From: W0P28-013 sp963658575
GTDB taxonomy: Bacteria; Bacteroidota; Bacteroidia; Bacteroidales; Paludibacteraceae
Assembly: GCA_963658575.1 (NCBI GenBank)
Contig: CAVKQB010000050.1
Coordinates: forward strand, 1 to 16,161
Direction: 5' to 3'
Length of the DNA stretch: 16,161 nt
Under the pieces are notes generated by a model. The model had not been told where the DNA came from. It did no database searches and worked only from the letters and a program-made list of their open reading frames with translations. A program made the translations under genes and the position numbers. Of the stretch, positions 1 to 6,545 are shown in pieces (position 1 is the first letter of the stretch; each line of letters opens with the position of its first letter).

Positions 1-13
1 TAATCGTTTTCAT
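1..13 (-). CDS. possible start of a downstream gene, cut by the window edge
   Basis: On the minus strand an ATG at 13-11 overlaps the stop codon of the dehydrogenase gene as ATGA, and the codons that follow read Met-Lys-Thr-Ile before the window ends. The same ATGA coupling links the two genes just upstream (723-726), so a fourth co-translated gene in this operon is plausible. Only four codons are visible, so no product can be named. Confidence 0.35.
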
Positions 14-726
14 TTGTAGTTGTATCCTCCGCTGACTTCGATGACGGCACCGTTGACAAACGGATTGTGTATCAGGAATAGTGCCGTATCGGCGATTTCT
101 TCGATGGTGGCAAAACGGTGTATCGCCGTTTTTGCACAGATGCGCTCGCGTATCTCTTGCGGTTTGTTCTTCTGCCAATCGGTTTCCACAAAGCCAGGGG
201 CAATGACATTTACCGTTGTACCCGTACCCTCGAAGTCTTTCACGAGGTTCTTTGCCATAGCATGCAGAGCGGCTTTGGTAACGGCATACGGCAGCGAAGT
301 GGCATGCGGCTCTATTGCCATCATCGAGCCGATAAAGATAAGACGGGAGTCGGGCTGTATCTGCTGCCACAAGTCGCGCAGCAGGAAGAAATGGCTGTTC
401 ACATTCACTTGCATCATCCTGTGCCAGTCCTCGTCGGTCAGGTCGGGTGTACTCTTGCGCACCGTAGTACCGGCGTTGCAGACGATACAATGTATAGGTG
501 TACCCGCCAAACTTTGCGTGAACGAATGCAGTGCCTCTTGGTCTGCTTGATTGACTTGTCGAACAGAAAAAGAAGTGCTTATGGGAGTGAGTTCCCGCTC
601 GGCGGCTTGTGCTGCCGCTTGGTCGTCGGCATAGGTCAAATAGACGAAATATCCCTCTCGGAGCAAGGCTTTGACTATCCCCAATCCTATACCCTTTGTA
701 CCGCCTGTTACGATTGCATTCTTCAT
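10..726 (-). CDS. short-chain dehydrogenase/reductase (SDR), FabG/TarJ-replacing type
   Basis: This is a 238-residue classical SDR, predicted to be a cytosolic NAD(P)H-dependent oxidoreductase. The cofactor motif TGGTKGIG is at residues 7-14 and the NAG motif at 84-86. The catalytic Ser is at 134, with Tyr147 and Lys151 in YAVTK. The PGFVETD segment and a C-terminal SGGY stretch complete the fold at normal family length. Its ATG overlaps the stop of the TagD-like gene by 4 bases, so the two are almost certainly co-translated. It is the third gene of a trio with an IspD/TarI-type and a TagD-type cytidylyltransferase. In Haemophilus Bcs1 an IspD-like domain is fused to an SDR that makes ribitol-5-phosphate for CDP-ribitol, so a sugar-phosphate or polyol reductase role is my inference. 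A FabG-like role in lipid synthesis cannot be excluded, because SDR specificity is not readable from the motifs. Confidence 0.9.
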   Translation of the reverse strand: MKNAIVTGGTKGIGLGIVKALLREGYFVYLTYADDQAAAQAAERELTPISTSFSVRQVNQADQEALHSFTQSLAGTPIHCIVCNAGTTVRKSTPDLTDEDWHRMMQVNVNSHFFLLRDLWQQIQPDSRLIFIGSMMAIEPHATSLPYAVTKAALHAMAKNLVKDFEGTGTTVNVIAPGFVETDWQKNKPQEIRERICAKTAIHRFATIEEIADTALFLIHNPFVNGAVIEVSGGYNYK

Positions 727-1178
727 TTTACGATGTCGGGATTGGGCTGGTTGTCAATACGGTTGATAGTGTCCTTATAGCGGTCGAGAATGCTCTGCTT
801 GATACTCGTTGTTGAGGCACCTTCCCCGCGCGGGAAATAGAATACGGTAACCCCGAGGGCTTTCAGGTAGTCGTACTTACCGACCCAATCATCTCCGACA
901 ACAAACACATCGATATTGAGTTTCTTGACTATCTCGGTGTGGTCAAGCGTGTGCTGCGGGATAACTATATCGGGGTATTTGAGGGCTTTGATAATCGCCA
1001 ACCGTTCCTCAAAAGGAATAATGGGCGGCTTCTTGTAACTGGCAACCAACTCGTCGGTCGAGACACCGACTATCAGCGTGTCGCCTAATCCACGGGCGTA
1101 CTCAATCATTTTCAGGTGATTGGAATGGAACATATCAAATGTCCCGCTCGTATAAACAACTATCTTTCCGTTGTACAT
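723..1178 (-). CDS. TagD-like cytidylyltransferase (nucleotidyltransferase superfamily)
   Basis: The protein is a small Rossmann-type nucleotidyltransferase of the glycerol-3-phosphate cytidylyltransferase (TagD) group, expected to couple CTP to a phosphorylated alcohol in the cytosol. Counted from the ATG at 1178 it has 151 residues. Visible signatures are GTFDMFHSNH (the HxGH site, here HSNH, residues 18-21), VGDDW near residue 94 and RGEGASTT near 117-124, which matches the RTEGISTT motif of TagD. I chose the ATG at 1178 because the family starts a few residues before the GTFD motif. An upstream in-frame ATG at 1217 would add 13 unconserved residues and overlap the preceding gene by 20 bases. 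It lies between an IspD/TarI-type cytidylyltransferase (19-base gap) and an SDR (4-base overlap). The Asn in place of the usual Gly in HxGH makes the exact substrate uncertain. Confidence 0.88.
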   Translation of the reverse strand: MYNGKIVVYTSGTFDMFHSNHLKMIEYARGLGDTLIVGVSTDELVASYKKPPIIPFEERLAIIKALKYPDIVIPQHTLDHTEIVKKLNIDVFVVGDDWVGKYDYLKALGVTVFYFPRGEGASTTSIKQSILDRYKDTINRIDNQPNPDIVK

Positions 1179-1197
1179 GGGTGTTGGAGTTATTCTG

Positions 1198-1926
1198 TTA
1201 TTCGATTCGGGACGCACTGTGTCCCGAATTGGGATTTTGTAAGTCTTCCTTGTAGGTTATTTTGCGGTTGGAGGGGGAGCCGAGGACGATGTGGATAGGT
1301 GTGTTTGGCAGGTAGCGGTGAACGATGCCGCAGTCGTCGGTGGCTTGCAAGTGTGTGTCCTGCAGGGCGAGGCGGTAGGCGGCAGCGATAGTGGATAGGC
1401 GAAATGCCTGCGGGGTCTGGGCGCACATAAGCATTGTGCGGTTGGGTATGTCCAGCACAATTTTGTCGGTAGAATTTTCTGAAACCGTGTACATCGTATC
1501 GGTGGCGGGGATGGCGACTGTAACTGCTTCGTGCTGCTCCAAGGCGTGGCAGACATTCTCAATGATTTGCTCGCTGACAAAGGGGCGCGCCGCATCGTGG
1601 AGTAGAATGTTGATTTGCGACGGTTGCGCATTGCGGCGTTCTATCTCCCGAATGGCGTTTACGCTCGACTCCCAACGCTCGCTGCCACCAGCAACGACAA
1701 ACGCCACTTTCTTCCAACCGTTGCGGCGCACCATCTTTTCCGCCTCGGCGATGTAGTCTTTGTGCATAACAATCCCGATTTCATCAATACACTGCGCCCG
1801 CTCGAAGGCCGCCACGGCGTGCTCCAATACGCTCCGCCCATCGGGCAAGGGCAAAAGCTGCTTCGGTATGCCGCCACCAATGCGGCGTCCTGTCCCGCCC
1901 GCCAACAAAACGGCGATATTCTGCAT
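1198..1926 (-). CDS. IspD/TarI-family cytidylyltransferase
   Basis: From the ATG at 1926 this is 242 residues with the full signature of the IspD/TarI fold. It begins with the CTP-binding LLAGGTGRRIGGGIPKQ loop. It then shows GGSERWESS, HDAARPFVS, the IPATDT stretch, QTPQAF, the TDDCGIV motif and a final NRKITYKEDL, equivalent to the N-x-KIT-x-x-DL end of IspD. The enzyme should transfer CMP from CTP to a sugar-alcohol phosphate. Methylerythritol 4-phosphate (IspD) and ribitol 5-phosphate (TarI) cannot be separated by motif alone. The operon with a TagD-like enzyme and an SDR argues for a surface-polymer precursor, since Haemophilus Bcs1 pairs an IspD-like domain with an SDR for CDP-ribitol. 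A start at 1947 adds seven residues; 1926 fits the family better and has an A-rich leader. It is the first gene of the trio, 49-70 bases after the small secreted protein gene. Confidence 0.9.
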   Translation of the reverse strand: MQNIAVLLAGGTGRRIGGGIPKQLLPLPDGRSVLEHAVAAFERAQCIDEIGIVMHKDYIAEAEKMVRRNGWKKVAFVVAGGSERWESSVNAIREIERRNAQPSQINILLHDAARPFVSEQIIENVCHALEQHEAVTVAIPATDTMYTVSENSTDKIVLDIPNRTMLMCAQTPQAFRLSTIAAAYRLALQDTHLQATDDCGIVHRYLPNTPIHIVLGSPSNRKITYKEDLQNPNSGHSASRIE

Positions 1927-1996
1927 TTTTATCGGTTCAGTGTTCATGCTTCAAATCATTTTCGTCACAATCGTGCGCCACGCTTTTGTCAAGGGC

Positions 1997-2410
1997 TCAT
2001 TGCGCCGCTTCGGAATTGACTGCTTGGGCGTTGCAGCTGTCCGACGGCTCGGAACAATGTTTTTGCGCCTTTTTCAGAAATTTGGTGCGTTTGGCAACAT
2101 CGGAAAACGTGTCGGCCAGCCAACCGAGTTGCTCGGCGGCGAGCAGATAGTCGGCGATGTACTTTTTGCCCAATTTGAGCCGCTGGCTGTCGCTGGCTTC
2201 GCGTTTCAGCAAAAATGCCATGGCTTTGGCTTGCCCGTAAGTGGCAATTTTGTATTTGCAATAGGGCTGCGGCTCGGTTTGGGCGGCTGCAAGCGTGTCT
2301 TGGGCAGCCTGCACGCTCACCGGCTCATCGGCGGCGATGCTGTCGGCACTTTGCGCCACAACCACGCCACACATGGCACAGAAAGACAAAACAAATGCTA
2401 CTTTTTTCAT
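1997..2410 (-). CDS. small secreted protein of unknown function
   Basis: This 137-residue protein starts with a clear Sec signal peptide: two lysines, then a hydrophobic run, ending near Val-Val-Ala-Gln at residue 20. The mature part opens with an Ala/Ser/Thr/Asp-rich linker (about 21-48). A helical, lysine-rich domain follows (about 50-120), with the pattern SDSQRLKLGKKYI, then AAEQLGWLADTF, then TKFLKKAQKHC. That spacing (polar residue, Arg-Leu, helix, Gln-Leu, helix with Lys-Ala) resembles DUF4476-type helical domains of Bacteroidota, but this is only a pattern impression. Three Cys lie in the C-terminal half. It probably acts in the periplasm. It lies between rarA and the cytidylyltransferase trio on the same strand and may share a transcript with the trio. 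I do not recognise the gene. No exact TAnnTTTG promoter box was found before it. Confidence 0.75.
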   Translation of the reverse strand: MKKVAFVLSFCAMCGVVVAQSADSIAADEPVSVQAAQDTLAAAQTEPQPYCKYKIATYGQAKAMAFLLKREASDSQRLKLGKKYIADYLLAAEQLGWLADTFSDVAKRTKFLKKAQKHCSEPSDSCNAQAVNSEAAQ

Positions 2411-2455
2411 ATCGTTTTTCGATTGGTTTTTCTGTATTAAAACGCCGCTAAAACC

Positions 2456-2490
2456 TTAATTAAACAATTGGAAATTAAGTAATTAAACAA
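2456..2490 (+). repeat. short fragment of the AT-rich dispersed repeat after rarA
   Basis: The gap between rarA and the secreted-protein gene contains CAATTGGAAATTAAGTAATT with flanking TTAAACAATT words. This is the core word of the AT-rich repeat found in the plus-strand spacers (R1-R5). It begins directly at the rarA stop codon. Confidence 0.6.
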
Positions 2491-3747
2491 TTATTTCCTC
2501 AGTGCTTTCAGATGTTCGTCCAACTTCTTTTCGGCGGCGTTGGGTTGCGGTTGCCAAATTTGCCGACCTTTCAGTTTGTCGGGCGCGTATTGTTGCGACA
2601 CGAAATGGTTCGGAAAATCGTGCGGATACTTGTATTCCATGCCGTAATTGAGCGATTTCATCAACTTTGTCGGGGCATTGCGCAGATGCAGTGGCACGGG
2701 CAGATTGCCAGTCTCGTCGACGATTTGCAGGGCGCGGTCGATGGCCAAGTAGGCCGAGTTGCTTTTGGGGCTCGCTGCCAAATAGATGGTCGTTTCGGCC
2801 AGCGGAATGCGCCCTTCAGGCCAGCCGATTTTCTGAATGGTGTCGAAACAGGCGTTGGCCAGCAGCAGGGCGTTGGGGTTGGCCAGCCCGATGTCTTCGG
2901 CCGCCGAGATAACCAACCGCCGCGCGATGAATTTGGGGTCTTCGCCGCCGGCAATCATGCGCGCCAACCAGTAGATGGCGGCATCGGGGTCGCTGCCGCG
3001 TATGCTTTTGATGAAGGCCGAAATGATGTCGTAGTGCAGTTCGCCGTCCTTGTCGTAGGCCATCGGATTTTGTTGCAGACGGTCGGTTACCGTGGCGTTG
3101 TCGATTATGATTTCGCCCTCCGCCTGCGCGTTCACCACCAACTCCAAGATATTGAGCAGTTTGCGTGCGTCGCCGCCGGCGTAGCGCAACAGGGCATCGG
3201 TCTCTTTCAGGGCGATGGTGCGCTGCCGCAGTTCGCTGTCGGTGTCGATGGCACGCTGCGCCAATTGCAGCAGGTCGTCCTCGTCGAGCGGCTGCAGCAC
3301 ATACACTTGGCAACGCGACAGCAGCGGCGTGATGACCTCGAACGACGGATTTTCGGTGGTGGCACCGATGAGCGTGAAGGTGCCGTTTTCCACCGCGCCC
3401 AACAGCGAATCTTGCTGCGATTTGCTGAAACGGTGTATCTCGTCGATGAAGAGAATCGGATTGGCTTGGTTGAAAAAGCGCGCCTGCTTCGCCTTTTCGA
3501 TGACCTCGCGCACATCTTTCACGCCCGATGTTACGGCACTGAGCGTGTAAAACGGCCGGTCGAGCCGATTGGCGATGATTTTGGCGAGCGTGGTTTTGCC
3601 CACGCCTGGCGGCCCCCACAAGATGAACGACGACACGTTGCCCGACTCGATCATCTTGCGCAGCACGGCTCCATCGCCCACTAGATGGCGTTGCCCTATG
3701 TAGTCGTCGAGCGTTTTGGGACGCAGACGTTCGGCCAGAGGTTGCAT
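2491..3747 (-). CDS. rarA: RarA (MgsA) replication-associated AAA+ ATPase
   Basis: The 418-residue protein is a RarA/MgsA/WRNIP1-family clamp-loader-like ATPase, which acts at stalled replication forks and binds SSB and single-stranded DNA ends. From the ATG at 3747 it opens with PLAERLRPKTLDDYIGQ, the family N-terminus. Walker A is GPPGVGKT at 45-52, Walker B ILFIDEIHR at about 98-106, and the sensor region GATTENPSFEV at about 128-138. The conserved C-terminal tetramerisation region includes GSDPDAAIYWLARM and EDIGLANP, ending with the typical YKYPHDFPNHFV stretch. Length is normal. An in-frame ATG 78 bases further upstream would add 26 unconserved residues and run through the likely promoter, so I reject it. 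The gene is transcribed divergently from DPP III, with a -7 box at 3769-3776 leaving a leader of roughly 15 bases. Confidence 0.97.
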   Translation of the reverse strand: MQPLAERLRPKTLDDYIGQRHLVGDGAVLRKMIESGNVSSFILWGPPGVGKTTLAKIIANRLDRPFYTLSAVTSGVKDVREVIEKAKQARFFNQANPILFIDEIHRFSKSQQDSLLGAVENGTFTLIGATTENPSFEVITPLLSRCQVYVLQPLDEDDLLQLAQRAIDTDSELRQRTIALKETDALLRYAGGDARKLLNILELVVNAQAEGEIIIDNATVTDRLQQNPMAYDKDGELHYDIISAFIKSIRGSDPDAAIYWLARMIAGGEDPKFIARRLVISAAEDIGLANPNALLLANACFDTIQKIGWPEGRIPLAETTIYLAASPKSNSAYLAIDRALQIVDETGNLPVPLHLRNAPTKLMKSLNYGMEYKYPHDFPNHFVSQQYAPDKLKGRQIWQPQPNAAEKKLDEHLKALRK

Positions 3748-3768
3748 TTTTCGATAAATCTTAACTTG

Positions 3769-3799
3769 CAAAGATAACACTTTTTTTGCAAACGACCAA
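3769..3799 (-). promoter_or_regulatory. Bacteroides-type promoter for rarA
   Basis: On the minus strand TATCTTTG (3776 to 3769) matches the Bacteroidota -7 consensus TAnnTTTG exactly. TTGG (3799 to 3796), 19 bases upstream, is a 3/4 match to the -33 TTTG box. It sits 21 bases before the chosen rarA ATG, which supports that start codon. Confidence 0.6.
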
Positions 3800-3858
3800 T
3801 TTCCCGACACAATGTGTCGAAACATCTGTTTTTCGCCCGAAAATTGAAAAAATATGCG

Positions 3859-3866
3859 TAACTTTG
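3859..3866 (+). promoter_or_regulatory. Bacteroides-type -7 box for the DPP III gene
   Basis: TAACTTTG matches the TAnnTTTG consensus exactly and lies 36 bases before the DPP III ATG at 3903. No clean TTTG is found at the expected -33 distance; a T-rich TTTTTC stretch near 3829-3834 is the nearest candidate. Confidence 0.55.
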
Positions 3867-3902
3867 CAAGATATTGTGTGCAAACATAAACCAGTAAAAA
3901 CT

Positions 3903-5939
3903 ATGAAAAAATCCCTTTTGATGATGACAACTATCTTTGCTCTCGCCGCTTGTAGCGGACACAAGCAACCACTCGAAACGCCCGCCATGGCCGATTTCGA
4001 CTATGTAGTCGACCGTTTTGCCGACATGCAGATTTTGCGTTACCGCGTGCCCGATATCGAAAAACTGACCCTGCGCCAACAGGAGATGCTCTACTACCTG
4101 ACCGAAGCCGCGCTGCAAGGTCGCAACATCATGTACGACCAAAATTGCAAGTACAACCTGCCCATACGCCAAGTGCTCGAAGCCATCTACACCGACGAAA
4201 ACCAAGACACGACCAGTGCCGATTTCAAGGCGTTGACAACCTATCTGAAACGCGTTTGGGTGTCGAACGGCATTCATCACCACTACGCTGGCGACAAGTT
4301 CACGCCCGAATTTTCGCAAGCGTTTTTCGACCAAGCCGTGCGTAGCCTTCCGGCCGAGAAACTGCCGCTGAACGGAGGCACGGTCGATGCGCTGCTGGCC
4401 ACGCTCGATCCAGTGATTTTCGACCCGAACGTGCTGCCCAAGCGCACCAATCAGGCGGCCGGCGTCGATCTGCTTCTAACCTCGGCGTGCAACTACTACG
4501 ACGGCGTAACACAAGCCGAAGCCGAAGATTTCTACAACAAGATGAAAGACCCGAACGACACGGAACCCATCTCGTACGGCCTGAACAGCAGACTCGTGAA
4601 ACGCGACGGCACGGTGCAAGAGGAGGTTTACAAAGTGGGCGGGCTCTATTCGAAGGCACTCGAAAAAATCGTCTTTTGGCTGGAGAAAGCCCAAAATGTG
4701 GCCGAAAACGACGGGCAGCGCGCCGTCATCGAAAAATTGATAGAGTACTACCGCACGGGCAACCTGCGCACCTTCGACGAGTACGCCATTCTTTGGGTGG
4801 AAGATACCGCCTCGCAAATCGATTTTGTGAACGGATTCACCGAGACCTACGGCGACCCGCTCGGCATGAAGGCAAGTTGGGAGAGCATCGTCAATTTCAA
4901 GAATCTGGAGGCGACCAAACGCACCGAAACCATCAGTGCCAATGCACAGTGGTTCGAGAACCATTCGCCCATCGCGCCCGAATTTAAGAAGGAGAAGGTG
5001 AAAGGCGTTTCGGCCAAAGTGATTACGGCCGCCATTCTTGCCGGCGACTGCTACCCCACCACGCCCATCGGCATCAACCTGCCCAACGCCAACTGGATTC
5101 GCGCCGCGCACGGCTCGAAATCGGTAACGATAGAGAACATCACCGAAGCCTACGAAGAGGCAGCACACGGCAACGGCTTTGTCGAGGAGTTTGCGTGGAG
5201 CCCGCGCGAAGTGGCGATGATGAACGCCTACAAAAGCCAAACCGACAACCTGCACACCGACCTGCACGAATGCCTCGGACATGGTTCGGGCAAACTGCTG
5301 CCTGGTGTCGATCCCGATGCGCTCAAGGCCTACGGCTCGACCATCGAGGAGGCGCGCGCCGACCTGTTTGGGCTCTACTTCATGGCCGACCCGAAAATGG
5401 TAGAACTCGGCCTGCTGCCCAACGATTCAGCCTACGAAGCGCAATACTACAGTTACTTCATGAACGGCCTGATGACGCAGTTGGTGCGCATCGAGCCAGG
5501 GAAAAACATCGAAGAGGCGCACATGCGCAACCGCCAACTCATAGCCAACTGGGTTTATCAAAAGTCGCAGGCCGACGGCGACCACGCCGTGGAGTTGCGC
5601 CAACGCGACGGCAAGACATTCGTCGTCATCAACGACTACAGATTGGTGCAGAAGCATTTGGGCGAACTGCTGGCCGAGATTCAGCGCATCAAATCGACGG
5701 GCGACTACCGTGCCGCGCAGGACATCGTGGAGAACTACGCCGTGAAAGTGGACAAGAACCTGCACAACGAGGTGTTGGCGCGCTATGCCAAGTTGAATAT
5801 CGCGCCGTACAAAGGCTTTGTCAATCCCGTCTACACCGCCGATTTCGACCGTAACGGCCGCTTCCTCGGTCTGCACATCGACTACACCGAAGGCTATGCC
5901 GAGCAGCAGTTACGCTACTCACAAGAATACGATAATTAG
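3903..5939 (+). CDS. dipeptidyl peptidase III (peptidase family M49), lipoprotein
   Basis: The 678-residue zinc metallopeptidase should release dipeptides from the N-terminus of short peptides. The M49 zinc motif HECLGH is at residues 455-460 and the second motif EEARAD at 482-487. His455, His460 and Glu483 are the expected zinc ligands and Glu456 the catalytic base. The 23-residue spacing from His460 to Glu483 equals that of the Bacteroides thetaiotaomicron enzyme, which also has Cys in HECLGH, and total length agrees. The N-terminus carries a lipoprotein signal with lipobox LAAC (Cys17), so I infer membrane anchoring, probably periplasm-facing. I chose the ATG at 3903 because it gives this signal peptide. 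An upstream in-frame ATG at 3786 would run through the promoter. The gene is monocistronic: rarA diverges upstream and a 600-base repeat spacer follows. Confidence 0.96.
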   Translation: MKKSLLMMTTIFALAACSGHKQPLETPAMADFDYVVDRFADMQILRYRVPDIEKLTLRQQEMLYYLTEAALQGRNIMYDQNCKYNLPIRQVLEAIYTDENQDTTSADFKALTTYLKRVWVSNGIHHHYAGDKFTPEFSQAFFDQAVRSLPAEKLPLNGGTVDALLATLDPVIFDPNVLPKRTNQAAGVDLLLTSACNYYDGVTQAEAEDFYNKMKDPNDTEPISYGLNSRLVKRDGTVQEEVYKVGGLYSKALEKIVFWLEKAQNVAENDGQRAVIEKLIEYYRTGNLRTFDEYAILWVEDTASQIDFVNGFTETYGDPLGMKASWESIVNFKNLEATKRTETISANAQWFENHSPIAPEFKKEKVKGVSAKVITAAILAGDCYPTTPIGINLPNANWIRAAHGSKSVTIENITEAYEEAAHGNGFVEEFAWSPREVAMMNAYKSQTDNLHTDLHECLGHGSGKLLPGVDPDALKAYGSTIEEARADLFGLYFMADPKMVELGLLPNDSAYEAQYYSYFMNGLMTQLVRIEPGKNIEEAHMRNRQLIANWVYQKSQADGDHAVELRQRDGKTFVVINDYRLVQKHLGELLAEIQRIKSTGDYRAAQDIVENYAVKVDKNLHNEVLARYAKLNIAPYKGFVNPVYTADFDRNGRFLGLHIDYTEGYAEQQLRYSQEYDN

Positions 5940-5942
5940 TTA

Positions 5943-5984
5943 GAAGTGAGAAGTGAGAAGTGAGAAGTGAGAAGTGAGAAGTGA
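5943..5984 (+). repeat. tandem heptamer array (GAAGTGA x6)
   Basis: Six perfect copies of GAAGTGA run head to tail, beginning 3 bases after the DPP III stop codon. Related AGTGAGT arrays follow the stop codons of the MmeI-like gene (9299) and the YgiQ gene (15932). Confidence 0.95.
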
Positions 5985-5998
5985 GGAGCTACAATTTC

Positions 5999-6096
5999 AA
6001 GAACAAAGAATATAGAACATAGAACAAAGACAATTTAATTATCTAATTATTTAATTTCCAATTATTTAATTTCCAATTATTTAATCAATTTTAGAT
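5999..6096 (-). repeat. AT-rich dispersed repeat, copy R1 (minus orientation)
   Basis: The reverse complement reads AAAATTGATTAAATAATTGG, then AAATTAAATAATT words, then TAGATAATTAAA and a CTTTGTTC...CTTTGTTC tail. That is the same order of words as R4 and R5, in opposite orientation and with one core unit duplicated. It lies in the gene-free spacer 5940-6545, which otherwise holds R2, two GC-rich hairpin elements and small hairpins. Confidence 0.75.
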
Positions 6097-6153
6097 TTCG
6101 AATTGTTGGATTTCAAATTGACAGATTGATGATTCGATGATTCAATGATTGTA

Positions 6154-6267
6154 TTGTTGGGCGCGAATAATTATTCATTGTTAATTATCAATTGTTTTAA
6201 CCCCTACCCCCACTGCGTGGGTACTCCCCCTATCTGCTGCGCAGCAGGGGGAGAGAACGCGCCCCAA
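6154..6267 (+). repeat. GC-rich two-hairpin element, subtype 1 (copy G1)
   Basis: The element is bounded by a short inverted repeat, TTGGGCGCG (6157-6165) and CGCGCCCCAA (6258-6267). Its 55-base core (6199-6253) contains hairpin 1, CCCAC-TGC-GTGGG, and hairpin 2, CTCCCC...CTGCT-GCGC-AGCAG...GGGGAG (6224-6253). The core recurs at 16107-16161 with one substitution, which falls in the loop of hairpin 2. There is no T-run after the stems, so an ordinary intrinsic terminator is not supported. It could be a small mobile element, an RNA element or a protein-binding repeat. Confidence 0.8.
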
Positions 6268-6270
6268 AAT

Positions 6271-6391
6271 TCAATCATTCAATAATTCAGTGATTCAATG
6301 ATTCGATTCTGTCCCTCTGCCGAGCGCAGCGAGGATAGGGGGACGAGGAGCGACAGCGACGGAGGGGGTTAAATCCTAATTAAGAATGAAT
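6271..6391 (-). repeat. GC-rich two-hairpin element, subtype 2 (copy G2)
   Basis: Read on the minus strand it runs from TTCTTAATTAGG through AACCCCCTCCGTCGCTG and GTCCCCCTATCCTCGCTG to GGCAGAGGGAC, then into ATTCAAT-type words. The GC-rich 60 bases (6311-6370) match 13899-13957 in opposite orientation with one indel and one substitution, and similarity continues into the AT-rich flanks. GTCCC (6311-6315) and GGGAC (6340-6344) can pair. It shares the AACCCC...TCCCCCTATC framework with subtype 1, which lies just upstream, the two facing each other. Confidence 0.8.
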
Positions 6392-6403
6392 AATTAAGAA
6401 TTA

Positions 6404-6473
6404 GACACAAGTAGCAAGACATAAGACAATTATCTAATTACTCAATTTCCAATTATTCAATTAATTTTCAGAT
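6404..6473 (-). repeat. AT-rich dispersed repeat, copy R2 (minus orientation)
   Basis: The reverse complement reads ATCTGAAAATTAATTGAATA, then ATTGGAAATT, then TAATTGTCTTATGTCTTGCT and ACTTGTGTC. Over 70 bases it matches R3 (9586-9654) at about 87 percent by eye, in opposite orientation, so the pair brackets the MmeI-like gene. Confidence 0.8.
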
Positions 6474-6485
6474 AACTTAGAAACA

Positions 6486-6535
6486 AAAATTGCGATAGCA
6501 ATTTTAAGAAACAATTAGAAACTGCGCGAAGCGCA
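6486..6535 (+). repeat. two small hairpins before the MmeI-like gene
   Basis: AAAATTGC-GATA-GCAATTTT (6486-6505) is a perfect 8-bp stem with a 4-base loop. TGCGC-GAA-GCGCA (6523-6535) is a 5-bp stem ending 10 bases before the ATG at 6546. They may affect translation initiation or be repeat debris. A related word, TTGCGCTGCGCGC, occurs near 13783. Confidence 0.55.
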
Positions 6536-6545
6536 ATCCAAAATC

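Noticed and set aside
2512..3684. Long open frame of 390 codons on the plus strand opposite rarA
   Set aside because: It is the antisense of rarA, whose motifs are complete; the translation is Val/Gly/Arg-rich with no recognisable domain. The other long antisense frames (for example 4476-5282, 6975-7553, 7641-8345, 12218-13123 and 15227-15925) are rejected for the same reason.
6224..6253. Intrinsic terminator for DPP III
   Set aside because: The stem is GC-rich but no T-run follows on either strand, it lies 285 bases after the stop codon, and the same hairpin recurs at 16132-16161 in a similar spacer.
5940..6545. Retron or other non-coding RNA plus reverse transcriptase
   Set aside because: No reverse transcriptase gene is present; the inverted repeats here belong to the dispersed repeat families.
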